This document shows positions 27,606-37,256 of a stretch of DNA of 64,000 nucleotides, in pieces. The position numbers and the translations under genes were made by a program. A model generated the notes under the pieces. It was not told the DNA's origin, made no database searches, and saw only the letters and a list, made by a program, of their open reading frames with translations. The stretch's first letter is position 1. Every line of letters begins with the position of its first letter. Source of the stretch: Acidobacteriaceae bacterium (GTDB lineage Bacteria; Acidobacteriota; Terriglobia; Terriglobales; Acidobacteriaceae); NCBI GenBank assembly GCA_021323655.1, contig JAJPKO010000045.1, positions 95,674-159,673 on the forward strand, given 5' to 3'.

Positions 27606-28616
27606 CTACAGCGCAGCAATCACCGCATCCGCAAATGCTTTGGTTCCTGCAGTTCCACCCACATCGCGCGTGAGCGACTTCTTCTCTTCATAGACCTTCT
27701 CCAGCGCAGTCTGAATCCTGTCCGCCGCGGCGCTTTCATCCATGTGCCGCAGCATCAAAACTGCCGACTGCAGCAGCGCTGTCGGATTGGCGATGTCCTT
27801 GCCGGCAATGTCCGGTGCCGAGCCATGGACCGCCTCAAAGATGGCCGCCTCAGCCCCCAGATTCGCGCCAGGAACCAGCCCGAGTCCGCCCACAAAGGCC
27901 GCGCACAGGTCGCTGACGATGTCGCCGTACAGGTTCTCGAGCAGCAGCACATCGTACTGGTAAGGATTCAGCACCAACTGCATGCAGGTGTTGTCAATAA
28001 TGTGCTCGCCATAAGTGATTTCCGGAAAGCCCTTACCCACTTCGCGCGCGCATTTCAAAAAGAGGCCATCGGACATCTTCATAATGTTGGCCTTGTGAAT
28101 AGCGTGGATCTTCTTGCGTCCATGCTTGCGTGCGTACTCAAAGGCAAATTTCGCGATCCGCGTCGAGCCCTTTTCGGTAATCACCTTCAGCGACTCAACC
28201 ACGCCTGGAACGACTTCGTGCTCCAACCCGACATACTCACCTTCTGTGTTTTCTCGAATAATAATGAGGTCTACATTGGGGTAGCGGGTCTCAAGGCCAG
28301 GAAGGTTCTTGATGGGCCGGAAATTCGCGTACAGCTCGAACTTCTTGCGCAGAGTGACGTTGATCGAAGAAAAACCGCCGCCAACCGGAGTCGTTACCGG
28401 GCCCTTCAGCGCCAGCTTGTTGCGTTCAATGGATTCATAAAGCTCCTTCGGAATGTACTCCTTGTACTTCTCAAAAGCTTTGGCTCCCGCTGCAAAACGT
28501 TCCCAGTCGAACTTCACGCCCGTGGCTTCCAGAATGCGGACCACCGCATCCGTCACCTCCGGGCCAATTCCGTCACCGGGAATCAGCGTTACTTTGTGTG
28601 TTTTGGTATTGGTCAT
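27606..28616 (-). CDS. NAD-dependent isocitrate dehydrogenase (beta-decarboxylating family)
   Basis: 336 residues of the isocitrate/isopropylmalate dehydrogenase family. It begins TLIPGDGIGPEVTDAV, has the substrate loop VGGGFSSINVTLRKKFELYANFRPIK, ENTEGEYVG, the Lys/Asp set HKANIMKMSDGLFL and YGDIVSDL, and GSAPDIAGKDIANPTALLQSA. The IKNLPG and SSINVTLR stretches fit isocitrate rather than isopropylmalate as substrate, and its size fits the NAD-linked homo-oligomeric type. It should feed the TCA cycle. Confidence 0.88.
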   Translation of the reverse strand: MTNTKTHKVTLIPGDGIGPEVTDAVVRILEATGVKFDWERFAAGAKAFEKYKEYIPKELYESIERNKLALKGPVTTPVGGGFSSINVTLRKKFELYANFRPIKNLPGLETRYPNVDLIIIRENTEGEYVGLEHEVVPGVVESLKVITEKGSTRIAKFAFEYARKHGRKKIHAIHKANIMKMSDGLFLKCAREVGKGFPEITYGEHIIDNTCMQLVLNPYQYDVLLLENLYGDIVSDLCAAFVGGLGLVPGANLGAEAAIFEAVHGSAPDIAGKDIANPTALLQSAVLMLRHMDESAAADRIQTALEKVYEEKKSLTRDVGGTAGTKAFADAVIAAL

Positions 28617-28715
28617 AACTTTTTGTTCGCGCCCGTTCGTGCGCTGTAGCGAAAGAGCAGGAAGCTAAAGCCATATAACGAATGCCCTGATACGCCACAG
28701 GCGTGCTAACGTTGT

Positions 28716-29198
28716 TCAGCTGCTTTTCCCTTTCTTCCCCGTTTCCTTCCCGCTCAGCAGCTGCTCCAGCTCTTCCTTAAACTCGCGTACGTCCTTAAAG
28801 TCCCGGTAAACACTGGCAAACCTGATATACGCCACCGTGTCCAGCGTCTTCAGGCGGTCCATCAGCAGCGTGCCAATTTCGGCAGTGGTTCGTTCGCGCT
28901 CAGGCGAATCCATCAGGAAGCTCTCAGCCTCGTCCACCAGCGCCTCCAGCTTGCTGGCTGAAACCGGACGCTTCTCACACGCGTGCAGCAGGCCGCTCAG
29001 CACCTTCTGCCGCTCAAACCGTTCCCGGCGGCCGTCCTTTTTCACCACCATGTAGGGAATTTCGTCTATGCGTTCATAGGTGGTAAAGCGCTTGTTGCAG
29101 CGCTCGCACTCGCGGCGGCGGCGGATCGAATCTGCCTCTTTGCTTTCGCGCGAGTCCACCACCCGGTCTTGCGTAAACCCGCAGTAAGGACACTTCAT
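28716..29198 (-). CDS. nrdR: Transcriptional repressor NrdR
   Basis: 160 residues. N-terminal zinc ribbon with CPYCG and CERCNKRFTTYER, then an ATP-cone domain (about 46-136, MVVKKDGRRERFERQKVLSGL). NrdR senses dATP/ATP and represses ribonucleotide reductase operons by binding NrdR boxes. The C-terminus extends past the ATP-cone with a charged tail. No ribonucleotide reductase gene lies in this window. Confidence 0.95.
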   Translation of the reverse strand: MKCPYCGFTQDRVVDSRESKEADSIRRRRECERCNKRFTTYERIDEIPYMVVKKDGRRERFERQKVLSGLLHACEKRPVSASKLEALVDEAESFLMDSPERERTTAEIGTLLMDRLKTLDTVAYIRFASVYRDFKDVREFKEELEQLLSGKETGKKGKSS

Positions 29199-29304
29199 CT
29201 TGTCTGTTCTTCTCTCATTCTAACAAGGAGATGGCCCTGACCCTGCGCCTGCCGCTTTTACCTTCTCCCACAACCTGCTAGCATCAAATATTCCGTACAA
29301 ATAG

Positions 29305-30963
29305 ATGGACGCAAAGCTGCAAATCATTCCGCTGGGTGGATTAGGCGAGTTCGGTATGAACTGTCTCGCCATCCGCTATAAAGACGACATCATCGTCATT
29401 GACGCCGGGCTTATGTTCCCTGAGTCCGAACTCCTCGGCGTGGACATCGTCGTCCCCGACATCACTTACCTCGTTGAAAACCGCGAGCACGTGCGCGCCA
29501 TCATTCTCACGCACGGCCATGAGGACCACATCGGCGGCCTGCCCTGGATCCTCTCCGAACTCAACGTCCCCGTCTATGGCACCGAGTTCACGCTCGCCTA
29601 CGTAGAAGGCAAGCTCGAAGAGCACAAGCTGCTGGACCAGACTGAGCTGATTGAGATCATCCCCGGCCGGAAGTTTTCTCTCGGGCCTTTCACCGTGGAC
29701 CCCATCCGCGTTACTCACAGCCTGGTGGATTGCGTTTCTCTGGCCATTGAATCTCCCGTGGGCGTTATTGTCCATACTGGCGACTTCAAAATTGACCTCT
29801 CGCCGCCAGACGGCAAGCCCTTTGACCTGCACAAATTCGCCGAATACGGCAAGCGCGGTGTGCTCGCACTCCTGCAGGATTCAACCAATGTAGACCGTCC
29901 CGGCTATACTCCCAGCGAATGGGCCGTCAAGCCGCGTCTCGACGAGCTGTTTTCCCGCACCCAAAAGAAGCTCTTCTTCAGTTGCTTCTCCTCTTCCATC
30001 TACCGCATCCGAATCGCCGTAGACCTGGCCTGGAGACATGGCCGCAAAGTCGCCATTGTCGGCCGCTCCATGATCGAATCGGCAGAGATTGCGCAGGACC
30101 TCGGCTATCTCGATGTGCCTCCGGGCGTCCTCATCAACCCCGGCCAGATCAACGACTACGCGCCGGAAGAGGTGATGATTCTCATCAGCGGGACCCAGGG
30201 CGAGCCCATGAGCGCCCTCAGTCGCGCCGCCGTGGACAACCATAAGCACGCGCGCATCCAGCCCGGAGACACCGTCGTCCTCAGCTCGCGTGTTATCCCC
30301 GGCAATGAGAAGAGCATCTTTCGCGTCATTGACCACCTCTACCGCCGCGACGCCCACGTCATCTTCGACGACGGCGCATCCGGCCTCATCCACGTCAGCG
30401 GACACGCCAGCCAGGAAGAGCAGCGGCTCATGATCAACCTGCTGCGGCCCAAATTCTTTGTCCCCGTACACGGCGACTACCGCCACCTGAAGAAGCACGC
30501 CGAACTGGCCCAGAACATGGGTGTCGTGGACCTCGCCCTGGCCATTGAGAACGGCGACATTCTCGAGCTCGCCCCAGATGATGCGCGCATCAACGGCAAA
30601 GTCACAGCCGGGCGCGTCTGCATTGACTCAGGTTCCACCGCAGATGTGGTAGAAGACCTCGTTATCCGTGACCGCCGTCACCTCAGCGAAGACGGCATCG
30701 TCCTGCCCATTCTCACCATCAACAAGCTCAGCGGCAAAGTCGAGCACCTGCCGGAGATCGTGAGCCGCGGCTTCGTCGGCGGCGACCCGGAACTGCTCGA
30801 AGCCGCCCGTAATGTCGTAACCCAGACGCTTGAAAACTCAAGCGCAGAAGAAAAGGCCGACTACGGCGTCATCAAGGAAAAAATTCGTATTGATCTGAAG
30901 CGCTACATACAGAAGAACACCAGCCGCAGGCCGCTGATCATGCCTGTGATTCTGGAAATTTAA
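29305..30963 (+). CDS. rnj: Ribonuclease J
   Basis: 552 residues; metallo-beta-lactamase/beta-CASP nuclease with endonuclease and 5'-3' exonuclease activity in RNA decay and maturation. The motif HGHEDHIGGLPWIL gives the zinc ligands, GDFKIDLSP follows, the beta-CASP domain carries CFSSSIYRI and GTQGEPMSAL, and the C-terminal domain starts around 450. All catalytic residues appear intact. Divergent from nrdR with about 105 bp between starts. Confidence 0.95.
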   Translation: MDAKLQIIPLGGLGEFGMNCLAIRYKDDIIVIDAGLMFPESELLGVDIVVPDITYLVENREHVRAIILTHGHEDHIGGLPWILSELNVPVYGTEFTLAYVEGKLEEHKLLDQTELIEIIPGRKFSLGPFTVDPIRVTHSLVDCVSLAIESPVGVIVHTGDFKIDLSPPDGKPFDLHKFAEYGKRGVLALLQDSTNVDRPGYTPSEWAVKPRLDELFSRTQKKLFFSCFSSSIYRIRIAVDLAWRHGRKVAIVGRSMIESAEIAQDLGYLDVPPGVLINPGQINDYAPEEVMILISGTQGEPMSALSRAAVDNHKHARIQPGDTVVLSSRVIPGNEKSIFRVIDHLYRRDAHVIFDDGASGLIHVSGHASQEEQRLMINLLRPKFFVPVHGDYRHLKKHAELAQNMGVVDLALAIENGDILELAPDDARINGKVTAGRVCIDSGSTADVVEDLVIRDRRHLSEDGIVLPILTINKLSGKVEHLPEIVSRGFVGGDPELLEAARNVVTQTLENSSAEEKADYGVIKEKIRIDLKRYIQKNTSRRPLIMPVILEI

Positions 30964-31025
30964 GAGAACACCTGAGTTGGTATCAGGGCCTGTGCAAAGC
31001 CGCTGATAAGCAGCGGTGAGCGCCA

Positions 31026-32234
31026 TCACCAGTCCGTCAGCGTTCCATCCAGTTTTCGCGCAATCGGCAAGTAGGCCCGTTGGTATGGATAGGTCGCCGC
31101 GAGTTTTTCATCCAGCTCAACTCCCAGCCCCGGAGCATCTCCGGGATACATATACCCCGCCTGAAAACGATATTGGTGTGGAAACACCGCATCCGTTTCT
31201 GCTGAGTGCGGCATGTGCTCCTGAATGCCAAAGTTGTGGACCGCAATCCCGAAATGCAGGGCTGCCGCCATAGTTACCGGAGACATGTCCGTGGCCCCGT
31301 GGCATCCTGTGCGCACGTGGTAGAGCGCCGCAAAATCCGCCACCTTTTTCAGGTGTGTCAGGCCTCCACCATGCACAACCGACATGCGAATGTAATCCAG
31401 CCACTGATGGCGGATGAGGTCATGCGCATCCCAGACGGTATTGAAGACCTCCCCGGTTGCTATCGGAGTTGTTGTATGTTCGCGAACGATCTTGAATCCT
31501 TCCTGTAGCTCCGCTGGAACAGGATCTTCCAGCCAGAAAAGACGAAACGGCTCCAGCTCCTTGCCCAGTCGCGCGGCTTCAATCGGTGTCAACCGGTGAT
31601 GAACATCGTGCAGCAGGTGAACGTCCTCTCCGACCGCGGCCCGCAGCTTTTCAAACAATTTCGGGGTGTGGCGCAGATACAGTTCCGACGACCACCTGCT
31701 CTCGGAGGGTAATCCACGCTCCGCCGGTTCATAAGGCTGTGCGCCTTTGGGCACACCATAAGTAGAGGTAAGCCCGGGAATGCCGCTTTGCGCGCGCACT
31801 GCTAGATAGCCCATCTCCATGTGCCGCTGCACATCGGCAATCGCCTCATCGGTCGAAGGGCCATGCGCATGCGCGTAAACGAGGACCCCTTCGCGGCTTT
31901 TCCCCCCAAGGAGGTTATAGACAGGTGTATGGAGCGCTTTGCCTTTGATGTCCCAAAGTGCAACATCCACAGCGGCAATCGCGGCCATCGTGACCGGGCC
32001 CCGCCGCCAGTACACGCCGCGATACAGATATTGCCAGATGTCTTCTGTCTGGAACGGATCGCGACCGAGAATGCAGGGAATGACGTGCTCCGTCAGATAG
32101 CTCACCACAGCCAGTTCGCGGCCATTCAGGGTCGCATCGCCCAGCCCGTAAATGCCTTCGTCTGTTTCGATTTTTAGAGTGACGAAGTTGCGTCCCGGCG
32201 AGCAGACATTCACATAAGCATTGGTAATTTTCAT
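31026..32234 (-). CDS. ManD/RspA-type sugar-acid dehydratase (enolase superfamily)
   Basis: 402 residues. Enolase-superfamily barrel of the D-mannonate dehydratase branch: [41 protein letters not shown], metal ligands in [21 protein letters not shown] and ATGEVFNT, and the C-terminal [20 protein letters not shown] and [15 protein letters not shown]. Members dehydrate mannonate or gluconate to 2-keto-3-deoxygluconate, some with low efficiency. The start at 32234 is chosen because family members begin [10 protein letters not shown]; a frame 14 codons longer exists. No uronate pathway neighbours are visible, so the substrate is open. Confidence 0.8.
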   Translation of the reverse strand: MKITNAYVNVCSPGRNFVTLKIETDEGIYGLGDATLNGRELAVVSYLTEHVIPCILGRDPFQTEDIWQYLYRGVYWRRGPVTMAAIAAVDVALWDIKGKALHTPVYNLLGGKSREGVLVYAHAHGPSTDEAIADVQRHMEMGYLAVRAQSGIPGLTSTYGVPKGAQPYEPAERGLPSESRWSSELYLRHTPKLFEKLRAAVGEDVHLLHDVHHRLTPIEAARLGKELEPFRLFWLEDPVPAELQEGFKIVREHTTTPIATGEVFNTVWDAHDLIRHQWLDYIRMSVVHGGGLTHLKKVADFAALYHVRTGCHGATDMSPVTMAAALHFGIAVHNFGIQEHMPHSAETDAVFPHQYRFQAGYMYPGDAPGLGVELDEKLAATYPYQRAYLPIARKLDGTLTDW

Positions 32235-32456
32235 CCGGCGGAGGGCCTCCTTTATAGACGTGTCAGGTTTTTTCAACCGTTGTTAATCCGAACTGGCCCA
32301 CGTTCCTCGAATTTGCCAGCAAGTACTGGAAACAGTAAGCAATGGATCCGGGTAGTTCCTCTTTCATCAATCCACAAGAGGCAAATCAGCTTTCGCGGAT
32401 CATGCAAGGCCCGTTATCATAGAAGAAACTTCCTTGAGGAGGAACTCATCATCCCC

Positions 32457-32666
32457 ATGCCTACTCCGAAAGCTGAGAAGACCACAAAACCCCGGAAGGC
32501 CCCGGCAAAGAAGAAAGTTGCTGCCCAGGAGCCGACCGTCATCCGTCCTTCCCATGAACAGATCGCCCATCGCGCCCATCAACTCTGGATCGAGCGTGGC
32601 CGCGACCACGGCAAGCACGAAGAAGACTGGTTCCGCGCCGAACAGGAACTCATGAAGGCCTCATGA
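32457..32666 (+). CDS. DUF2934 small basic protein
   Basis: 69 residues. A Lys/Pro/Ala-rich N-terminal third (TPKAEKTTKPRKAPAKKK) precedes the DUF2934 core PSHEQIAHRAHQLWIERGRD followed by HGKHEEDWFRAEQEL. Function is unknown; the family is common in acidobacteria. A very strong GAGGAGG lies 14 bases before ATG, a longer gap than usual, so initiation might occur at a non-ATG codon nearer the site. A hairpin terminator follows. Confidence 0.7.
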   Translation: MPTPKAEKTTKPRKAPAKKKVAAQEPTVIRPSHEQIAHRAHQLWIERGRDHGKHEEDWFRAEQELMKAS

Positions 32667-32693
32667 TCCAGATATCATCTTAGTTTTCTACGC

Positions 32694-32720
32694 AGCGCTG
32701 CCATTGCAGCGCTTTCTTGT
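32694..32720 (+). terminator. Terminator after the DUF2934 gene
   Basis: AGCGCTGC (32694-32701) and GCAGCGCT (32706-32713) pair with a CATT loop, followed by TTCTTGTGT. Placed 28 bp after the stop. Confidence 0.65.
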
Positions 32721-32751
32721 GTAACGGAAGGACAGGATTTGTCCTGAATTC

Positions 32752-32973
32752 CTACTTGGCCGGAGAAAATGGTTCAGCTTTGGTTGAACCATCGCGCTGC
32801 TTCATCAGAATCTGCACCTTGCCTTCGGCCTTGTCGAGATAGTCTTTGCACTCTGTGGAAAGATGGGTGCCTTCCTCGAACAATTTAATGGATTCTTCGA
32901 GAGGGAGGTCGCCGCGTTCCAGTTGCTCCACGATCTTTTCCAGACGCTTGAGTGATTCTTCAAATCCTGGCAA
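32752..32973 (-). CDS. xseB: Exodeoxyribonuclease VII small subunit
   Basis: 73 residues: PGFEESLKRLEKIVEQLERG with LPLEESIKLFEEG is the conserved helical pair of XseB, which binds the large subunit XseA to degrade single-stranded DNA. The start is a TTG at 32973 with a perfect AAGGAG six bases upstream; no ATG is near the conserved start. The gene overlaps the end of the methyltransferase/MTHFR gene by 14 bp. xseA is not in the window. The C-terminal tail QRDGSTKAEPFSPAK is variable in the family. Confidence 0.88.
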   Translation of the reverse strand: MPGFEESLKRLEKIVEQLERGDLPLEESIKLFEEGTHLSTECKDYLDKAEGKVQILMKQRDGSTKAEPFSPAK

Positions 32974-34870
32974 TGCTTGCTCCTTCCACGGGCTCTTTTT
33001 CAGAACGCAGGACGCTCGCCAGCACATCGGCCGCTGAGGCATAGCGTCCAAAGGGCGCGCTCACCTGCACGCCTTGCACCATGGCGCGTGCGGCTTCAAG
33101 CATCTCCTGCGCAATGCGGATACCTTCGGCCCGTGCTGCTTCCGGGGTCTGCGCCGCCTGCATCCGCAGCATGACCGCGTCCGGCACAGAGACGCGCAGA
33201 TCATTCTTCATAAATTCGGCATTACGCAGGCTCGTCAACGGCCAGATGCCCGCGATGACCGGGATACGGAAGCCCTCAATCCGCTTGAGGAATGCCTCTA
33301 AAACGCGTAGATCGAAGACGGGTTGCGTGATGGCGTACTCCGCGCCTGCCTCGACCTTATAGGCAAAGCGCCGGACTTCATTATCAATGTCAGGAACGCC
33401 GGGATTCGCGGCGCAGGCAATGGTGAATCCGGTAGATGCGCCGATTGGGTTGCCCCCGATGTCGAGACCGTGGTTCAGCCGGTTGACGATATTCACCAGG
33501 CCAATCGCGTCCACGTCAAAAACCGCTGTGGCGTCAGGATAATTGCCCAGCTTTGGCGGATCTCCGGTGAGGCAGAGAATGTTTTTCAGGCCAATGGATG
33601 CCGCACCAAGCAGATCACTCTGGATGCTCAGGACGTTGCGATCGCGACAGGTGTAATGCAGGATGGTTTCAATGCCGACCTTCTGCTGGATCTGAATGCA
33701 GAGGCTCTGCGCGCTCATACGGGCCGAGGCGCGCGGAGAGTCGGGCACATTGATGACGTCTATACCCAGGCCCGCCAGCAGAGAAGCACCGGCCAGTTCC
33801 TTTGAGCAGTCAATACCTTTGGGCGGAACAATCTCGACCATCGTGACAAACTTGCCTTCGTGCACAAGTCTGCCGAGACGCGAGCGCTCAGCAATCGGCG
33901 CTGGCGGAGTTTCCGTCACAATTGGAGTGCGTGAAGTGTGCGTGGGCGCCGTCTTCTGCGCATCCACTGCGCGCATGGCCGACTTCATGGCGCGAATGTG
34001 GTTCGGGGTGGTACCGCAACAGCCTCCGATGAACTGCGCTCCGGCCTTGAGGAACTTGCGCGCAAAGCTGGCCATGTATTCCGGCGAGCATAAATAAATG
34101 TTGCGGCCATCCACGGCGCGCGGCATTCCAGCATTCGGCATGACTACCAGCGGCAAACTGCTTTCTGAGGCCATGCACTCAATCGCGGTAAGCACAGTCG
34201 CCGGCCCGGTGCTGCAATTCACGCCAATGGCGTCCGCGCCCCAGGCGGTAAGTCTGGCCGCAGCTACTTCCGCGCTCGCGCCATCCAGACAATGCGCTTC
34301 TTCATCCACGGTGACCAGCGCAAAGACGGGCAAATCAGGCGCGGCTTCGCGGGCGGCAAGAATGGCCTGCTCGGCCTCGTTCAGGGCCGGCATGGTTTCA
34401 ATCACAATGAAGTCGGCCCCGACGCCGGGACCCCCGGCCGCGAGGGCGCGAATCTGTTCAGCGAAGGCGGCGCGGGCTTCGTCCAGAGAGGTCTTGCCCA
34501 GCGGTTCCAGATGAATGCCCAGCGGCCCGACTGAGCCTGCAACCCAGGCTGTTCCGGCCTGTTTGTCTTTGAGCTGCTCTACGGCCTGACGGGCGACGCG
34601 GACACCAGCCTGATTGATCGCAGCAACCTGGTCCTGAAGACCGTAGCGCGTCAGCCGGAAGCGGTTTGCGCCGAAGGTATTCGTTTCGATGATCTCAGCC
34701 CCATACTGGAGGTATTCATCGTGGATGGATCGCACAAGCTCGGGCTGCGAGAGGTTCAGCTCGTCATAGCAGCGGTTGATGAAGACACCGCGGGCGTAGA
34801 GCATGGTGCCCATTGCGCCATCGAAGAGGACGGTTCGGTCCTGAAATATCTCCTGTAAACGGCCTGGCAT
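32960..34870 (-). CDS. Homocysteine S-methyltransferase / methylenetetrahydrofolate reductase fusion
   Basis: 636 residues in two parts. Residues about 1-300 are a homocysteine methyltransferase domain (ILFDGAMGTML-like start, ETNTFGANRFRL, GVNCSTGP, and the zinc site GGCCGTTPNHI). Residues about 330-620 are an MTHFR barrel (VTMVEIVPPKGIDCSKEL, LTGDPPKLGNYPDATAVFDVDAIGL, YAITQPVFDL). This is the YitJ-type layout that makes methyl-THF and may methylate homocysteine. A flavin and NADH requirement is expected from the family. AGGAA precedes ATG 34870 by five bases. Followed by overlapping xseB. Confidence 0.92.
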   Translation of the reverse strand: MPGRLQEIFQDRTVLFDGAMGTMLYARGVFINRCYDELNLSQPELVRSIHDEYLQYGAEIIETNTFGANRFRLTRYGLQDQVAAINQAGVRVARQAVEQLKDKQAGTAWVAGSVGPLGIHLEPLGKTSLDEARAAFAEQIRALAAGGPGVGADFIVIETMPALNEAEQAILAAREAAPDLPVFALVTVDEEAHCLDGASAEVAAARLTAWGADAIGVNCSTGPATVLTAIECMASESSLPLVVMPNAGMPRAVDGRNIYLCSPEYMASFARKFLKAGAQFIGGCCGTTPNHIRAMKSAMRAVDAQKTAPTHTSRTPIVTETPPAPIAERSRLGRLVHEGKFVTMVEIVPPKGIDCSKELAGASLLAGLGIDVINVPDSPRASARMSAQSLCIQIQQKVGIETILHYTCRDRNVLSIQSDLLGAASIGLKNILCLTGDPPKLGNYPDATAVFDVDAIGLVNIVNRLNHGLDIGGNPIGASTGFTIACAANPGVPDIDNEVRRFAYKVEAGAEYAITQPVFDLRVLEAFLKRIEGFRIPVIAGIWPLTSLRNAEFMKNDLRVSVPDAVMLRMQAAQTPEAARAEGIRIAQEMLEAARAMVQGVQVSAPFGRYASAADVLASVLRSEKEPVEGASIARI

Positions 34871-34923
34871 CGGGTTCCTGTAAAGTCATGCTAAGACACT
34901 CGCTTAAGGAAAGCCAGCGAGCA

Positions 34924-35634
34924 TTATGCGTTATGTTTCCAAAGCGCGACGCCGCCGAGAAGGCCATCTTCATTCGGCACCACCAGCACGTTTTCGCCCA
35001 ACGGGATACGGATGAGCTTGGCGTTGCCGCCGCCGATATAGAGATAGTCCCAGTTAAAGGTGTGCGCAGTCTGCTCGATGGCTTTTGCCAGCAGCTTGTT
35101 CCATTTCTTGGGCCCGTGCTTCTTCAGGCCCCGTTTGCCCAGATAGTCTTCGTAAGTGTTGCCCTTCATCCAGGGATGATGGCCGAGTTCGAGCCCCGGG
35201 CAAAGATTGCCATCAGTATAAATGGCGGAGCCGAGGCCGGTCCCCAGCGTCAGGATCATCTCGACGCCTTCGCCGCGAATGGCGGCATAACCCTGCACTG
35301 CGGCATCGTTGGCAACACGGACGGGCTTCTTCCAGCGCTTTTCCAGTTCGGCCTGAAGGTTGAATCCAACCCATTTGGGGCTGAGATTGGCTGCCGTATA
35401 CAGCACGCCGCGCTTTACCACTCCGGGAAAACCGGCGGAGACGCGGTCAAAGGCAGGCGCCTTTTTCTTCAATTGTTCCAGCGCGGCGATCACTTTGGCC
35501 GGTGTCGGATCTGCTGGAGTAGGGATGCGCAGACGCTCCGTGAGTGGATGCCCTTTTTCGTCGAGCACCATTATTTTTAAGCCTGTTCCGCCAATGTCAA
35601 TGCAAAGAGTGTGCGGTGTCTTCTTCTCGTGCAT
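34924..35634 (-). CDS. ppgK: Polyphosphate glucokinase-type ROK kinase
   Basis: 236 residues. ROK-fold kinase with the phosphate loop LCIDIGGTGLKIMVLDEKG, the catalytic Asp in VRVANDAAVQGYA and the second phosphate loop LTLGTGLGSAIYTDGNL followed by ELGHHPW. The short length and the LGTGLGSA/ELGHH pattern match polyphosphate-dependent glucokinases rather than the CGCGxxGC-containing ROK kinases; that zinc motif is absent. It phosphorylates glucose with polyphosphate or ATP. It follows the P-loop kinase gene by 19 bp on the same strand. Confidence 0.82.
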   Translation of the reverse strand: MHEKKTPHTLCIDIGGTGLKIMVLDEKGHPLTERLRIPTPADPTPAKVIAALEQLKKKAPAFDRVSAGFPGVVKRGVLYTAANLSPKWVGFNLQAELEKRWKKPVRVANDAAVQGYAAIRGEGVEMILTLGTGLGSAIYTDGNLCPGLELGHHPWMKGNTYEDYLGKRGLKKHGPKKWNKLLAKAIEQTAHTFNWDYLYIGGGNAKLIRIPLGENVLVVPNEDGLLGGVALWKHNA

Positions 35635-35653
35635 ACGAATGGAATATACATCC

Positions 35654-36208
35654 TCAGGAAGGGATGTATGCTAGTGCGCGGGGCAGAAGGTCTTCGATTC
35701 CGGTTGAAGTGTCGAGATCGAGCTTTGGGTGGTGGATGGGTTCGAAGGAAGCTTTTACGCGGCGGTAAAGGGCCATGTCCCGGTTACGGGCCGGATGGTC
35801 TGTGTTCGGTGCCTGCAAACGGGCTTCCGCAACTCCGTCGGAACAGGTGAGGTGGAGGATGCGCCACTGCGCTCCCGCGCGAGAGGCCGCAGAGAGCACC
35901 TCATCTATGTGGGTAGTTCGGCTGAAGGTGCGTCCATCGAGAAAGATGTACCGTGCACGGTGATGCTGAGAGAGATATGTGGCGGCTTCAAGGATGGCCT
36001 TCATGCAGAGGGCGTCCTGCTCCGCTGAGTAGTCGGTCATTGTGCCGGGAAAGAGTGCTTCGCGCACTCGATCTTTATCGAGGATGGCGGAAGGTCCGAG
36101 CGCGGCGGAGAGCCTGCGGGCGAGGGTACTTTTGCCGGTTCCAGGAGCTCCTGCAAGCAGGATCCAGGTGACAGGAGGCCCCCCGGACTTTGTGTCTAAA
36201 GTCTTCAT
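35654..36208 (-). CDS. Zeta-toxin/shikimate-kinase-like P-loop kinase
   Basis: 184 residues. Walker A ILLAGAPGTGKSTLARRL near the N-terminus, LDKDRVREALFPG after it, a FLDGRTFSRT strand and a lid region with RLQAPNTDHPARNRD. This is the AAA_33-type family of small-molecule or nucleoside kinases; the substrate is not predictable. The start at 36208 has AAGGTG upstream; 14 extra codons in frame are possible. It precedes ppgK by 19 bp, so the two are probably one operon, which may hint at a sugar-related role. Confidence 0.75.
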   Translation of the reverse strand: MKTLDTKSGGPPVTWILLAGAPGTGKSTLARRLSAALGPSAILDKDRVREALFPGTMTDYSAEQDALCMKAILEAATYLSQHHRARYIFLDGRTFSRTTHIDEVLSAASRAGAQWRILHLTCSDGVAEARLQAPNTDHPARNRDMALYRRVKASFEPIHHPKLDLDTSTGIEDLLPRALAYIPS

Positions 36209-36250
36209 AACAGGCACCTTACGATATACCGTCTTACGAGCATGAGACAC

Positions 36251-36596
36251 CCGGTTGGTCCCGGTTTCTCAGCTTTGGGCTCGCGGTTCCCAGCGGGAAT
36301 TTTTTCAGCCAAATGCCCCATTCCAGTATAGCGAATGCAGGGGTGGTTTCCGGCATATTGTCGTTTAAACGATTATATTTAACCCGTGAATGTCGAAAGT
36401 GGATTGCTCTGGATGCCCTCCACCGTAAGGGATTCGTGGAGCAGGCGTCAGAGGATCGCTCTGCCTGTGGAGAAGTTGTCAAGTTCGCTATTGCGCAGGA
36501 ACTAAGAGATGGGTCGCCCGTAGTTGCAGACAGAACCCCGACCGAATCTTCGAGTCGGCCCTGTTCAATGGCGCAACCACGGCAGACTTTAACGGT
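36251..36596. other. Intergenic stretch with an orphan plus-strand terminator
   Basis: No complete gene is seen. TTCCC/GGGAA at 36287-36299 followed by six T has terminator form on the plus strand, but no plus-strand gene lies upstream. From about 36430 the frame of the next gene is open without a start codon or ribosome site, which suggests lost coding sequence. Confidence 0.4.
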
Positions 36597-37133
36597 GTGA
36601 GGGTGCTGGTCATTGAACCGTTTGCCCGCGAGAAGGAGCAGATGCGGGATACGCGATGGATGGCGATCCTGGACGGGCGCGTTCTGGCATTTGGCAATCC
36701 GGTGATGGTCAAGACTGCGATAGGACGATACCAGGCGAAGCGGCAGCCAGACGAGGAACTGGCGCGGAGAGTGGCCGAACTGCATGGAGGCGTCGGCTCC
36801 TGGAACATTCTGCAGATGCCACAGGAGATGATGGTGAAGCATGTAGAGCCAACCATGCAGAATGCCTTATGGGTGCATCTGCTGGCGCATGCGAATGCGT
36901 TGACCTTTGGCGTCCATTCCGGTGAGCGGACGCGCATCTATCTGGACGTGGAAACCGGCAGCGTACAGGAAGCCAATGCCACGGCGGCCATGCTGCAACC
37001 TGAGCAGCTGCTGCGGGTGGGCCTCACCCGGAAATGCGGAATGCGGGTGGAGGACGTGAAAGTAGAGGGAAGCTGGGTGCAGGCGGAGATTTCTGATTCC
37101 GGGAAGGATAAATGTGGTCTGCTGGGCCGGTGA
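36597..37133 (+). CDS. Uncharacterised protein, apparently missing its N-terminal half
   Basis: 178 residues if started at GTG 36597, for which no ribosome site is seen; ATG 36645 has GAAGGAG immediately before it. The reading frame is open upstream to 36429 and encodes RIFESALFNGATTADFNGVRV, which continues smoothly into the ORF, so the true protein probably began further left and was truncated or frameshifted. The composition (RWMAILDGRVLAFGNPVMVKTAIGRY, GVHSGERTRIYLDVETGS) reminds me of a paralogous exported-protein family in acidobacteria, but I cannot name a domain. Treat as a partial or broken gene. Confidence 0.45.
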   Translation: MRVLVIEPFAREKEQMRDTRWMAILDGRVLAFGNPVMVKTAIGRYQAKRQPDEELARRVAELHGGVGSWNILQMPQEMMVKHVEPTMQNALWVHLLAHANALTFGVHSGERTRIYLDVETGSVQEANATAAMLQPEQLLRVGLTRKCGMRVEDVKVEGSWVQAEISDSGKDKCGLLGR

Positions 37134-37256
37134 TTTTTAAGGCAGCGCAGGGCGCATTTGATTCCATGAAGTTGGAGCGGCCCTTGGGCTGCCGCGTTCC
37201 GGCAGAAGCTGACAAAAAGGAGCATACTATCGTCTATAGAGACAGGAGTGTGCTCT

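Noticed and set aside
29305..30963. Programmed or overlapping gene inside the RNase J region (a 205-codon antisense frame)
   Set aside because: Simple shadow of a high-GC coding region, without start signals.
36287..36305. Terminator of a plus-strand gene
   Set aside because: No plus-strand gene lies upstream, so it is noted only as an orphan hairpin inside the intergenic entry.
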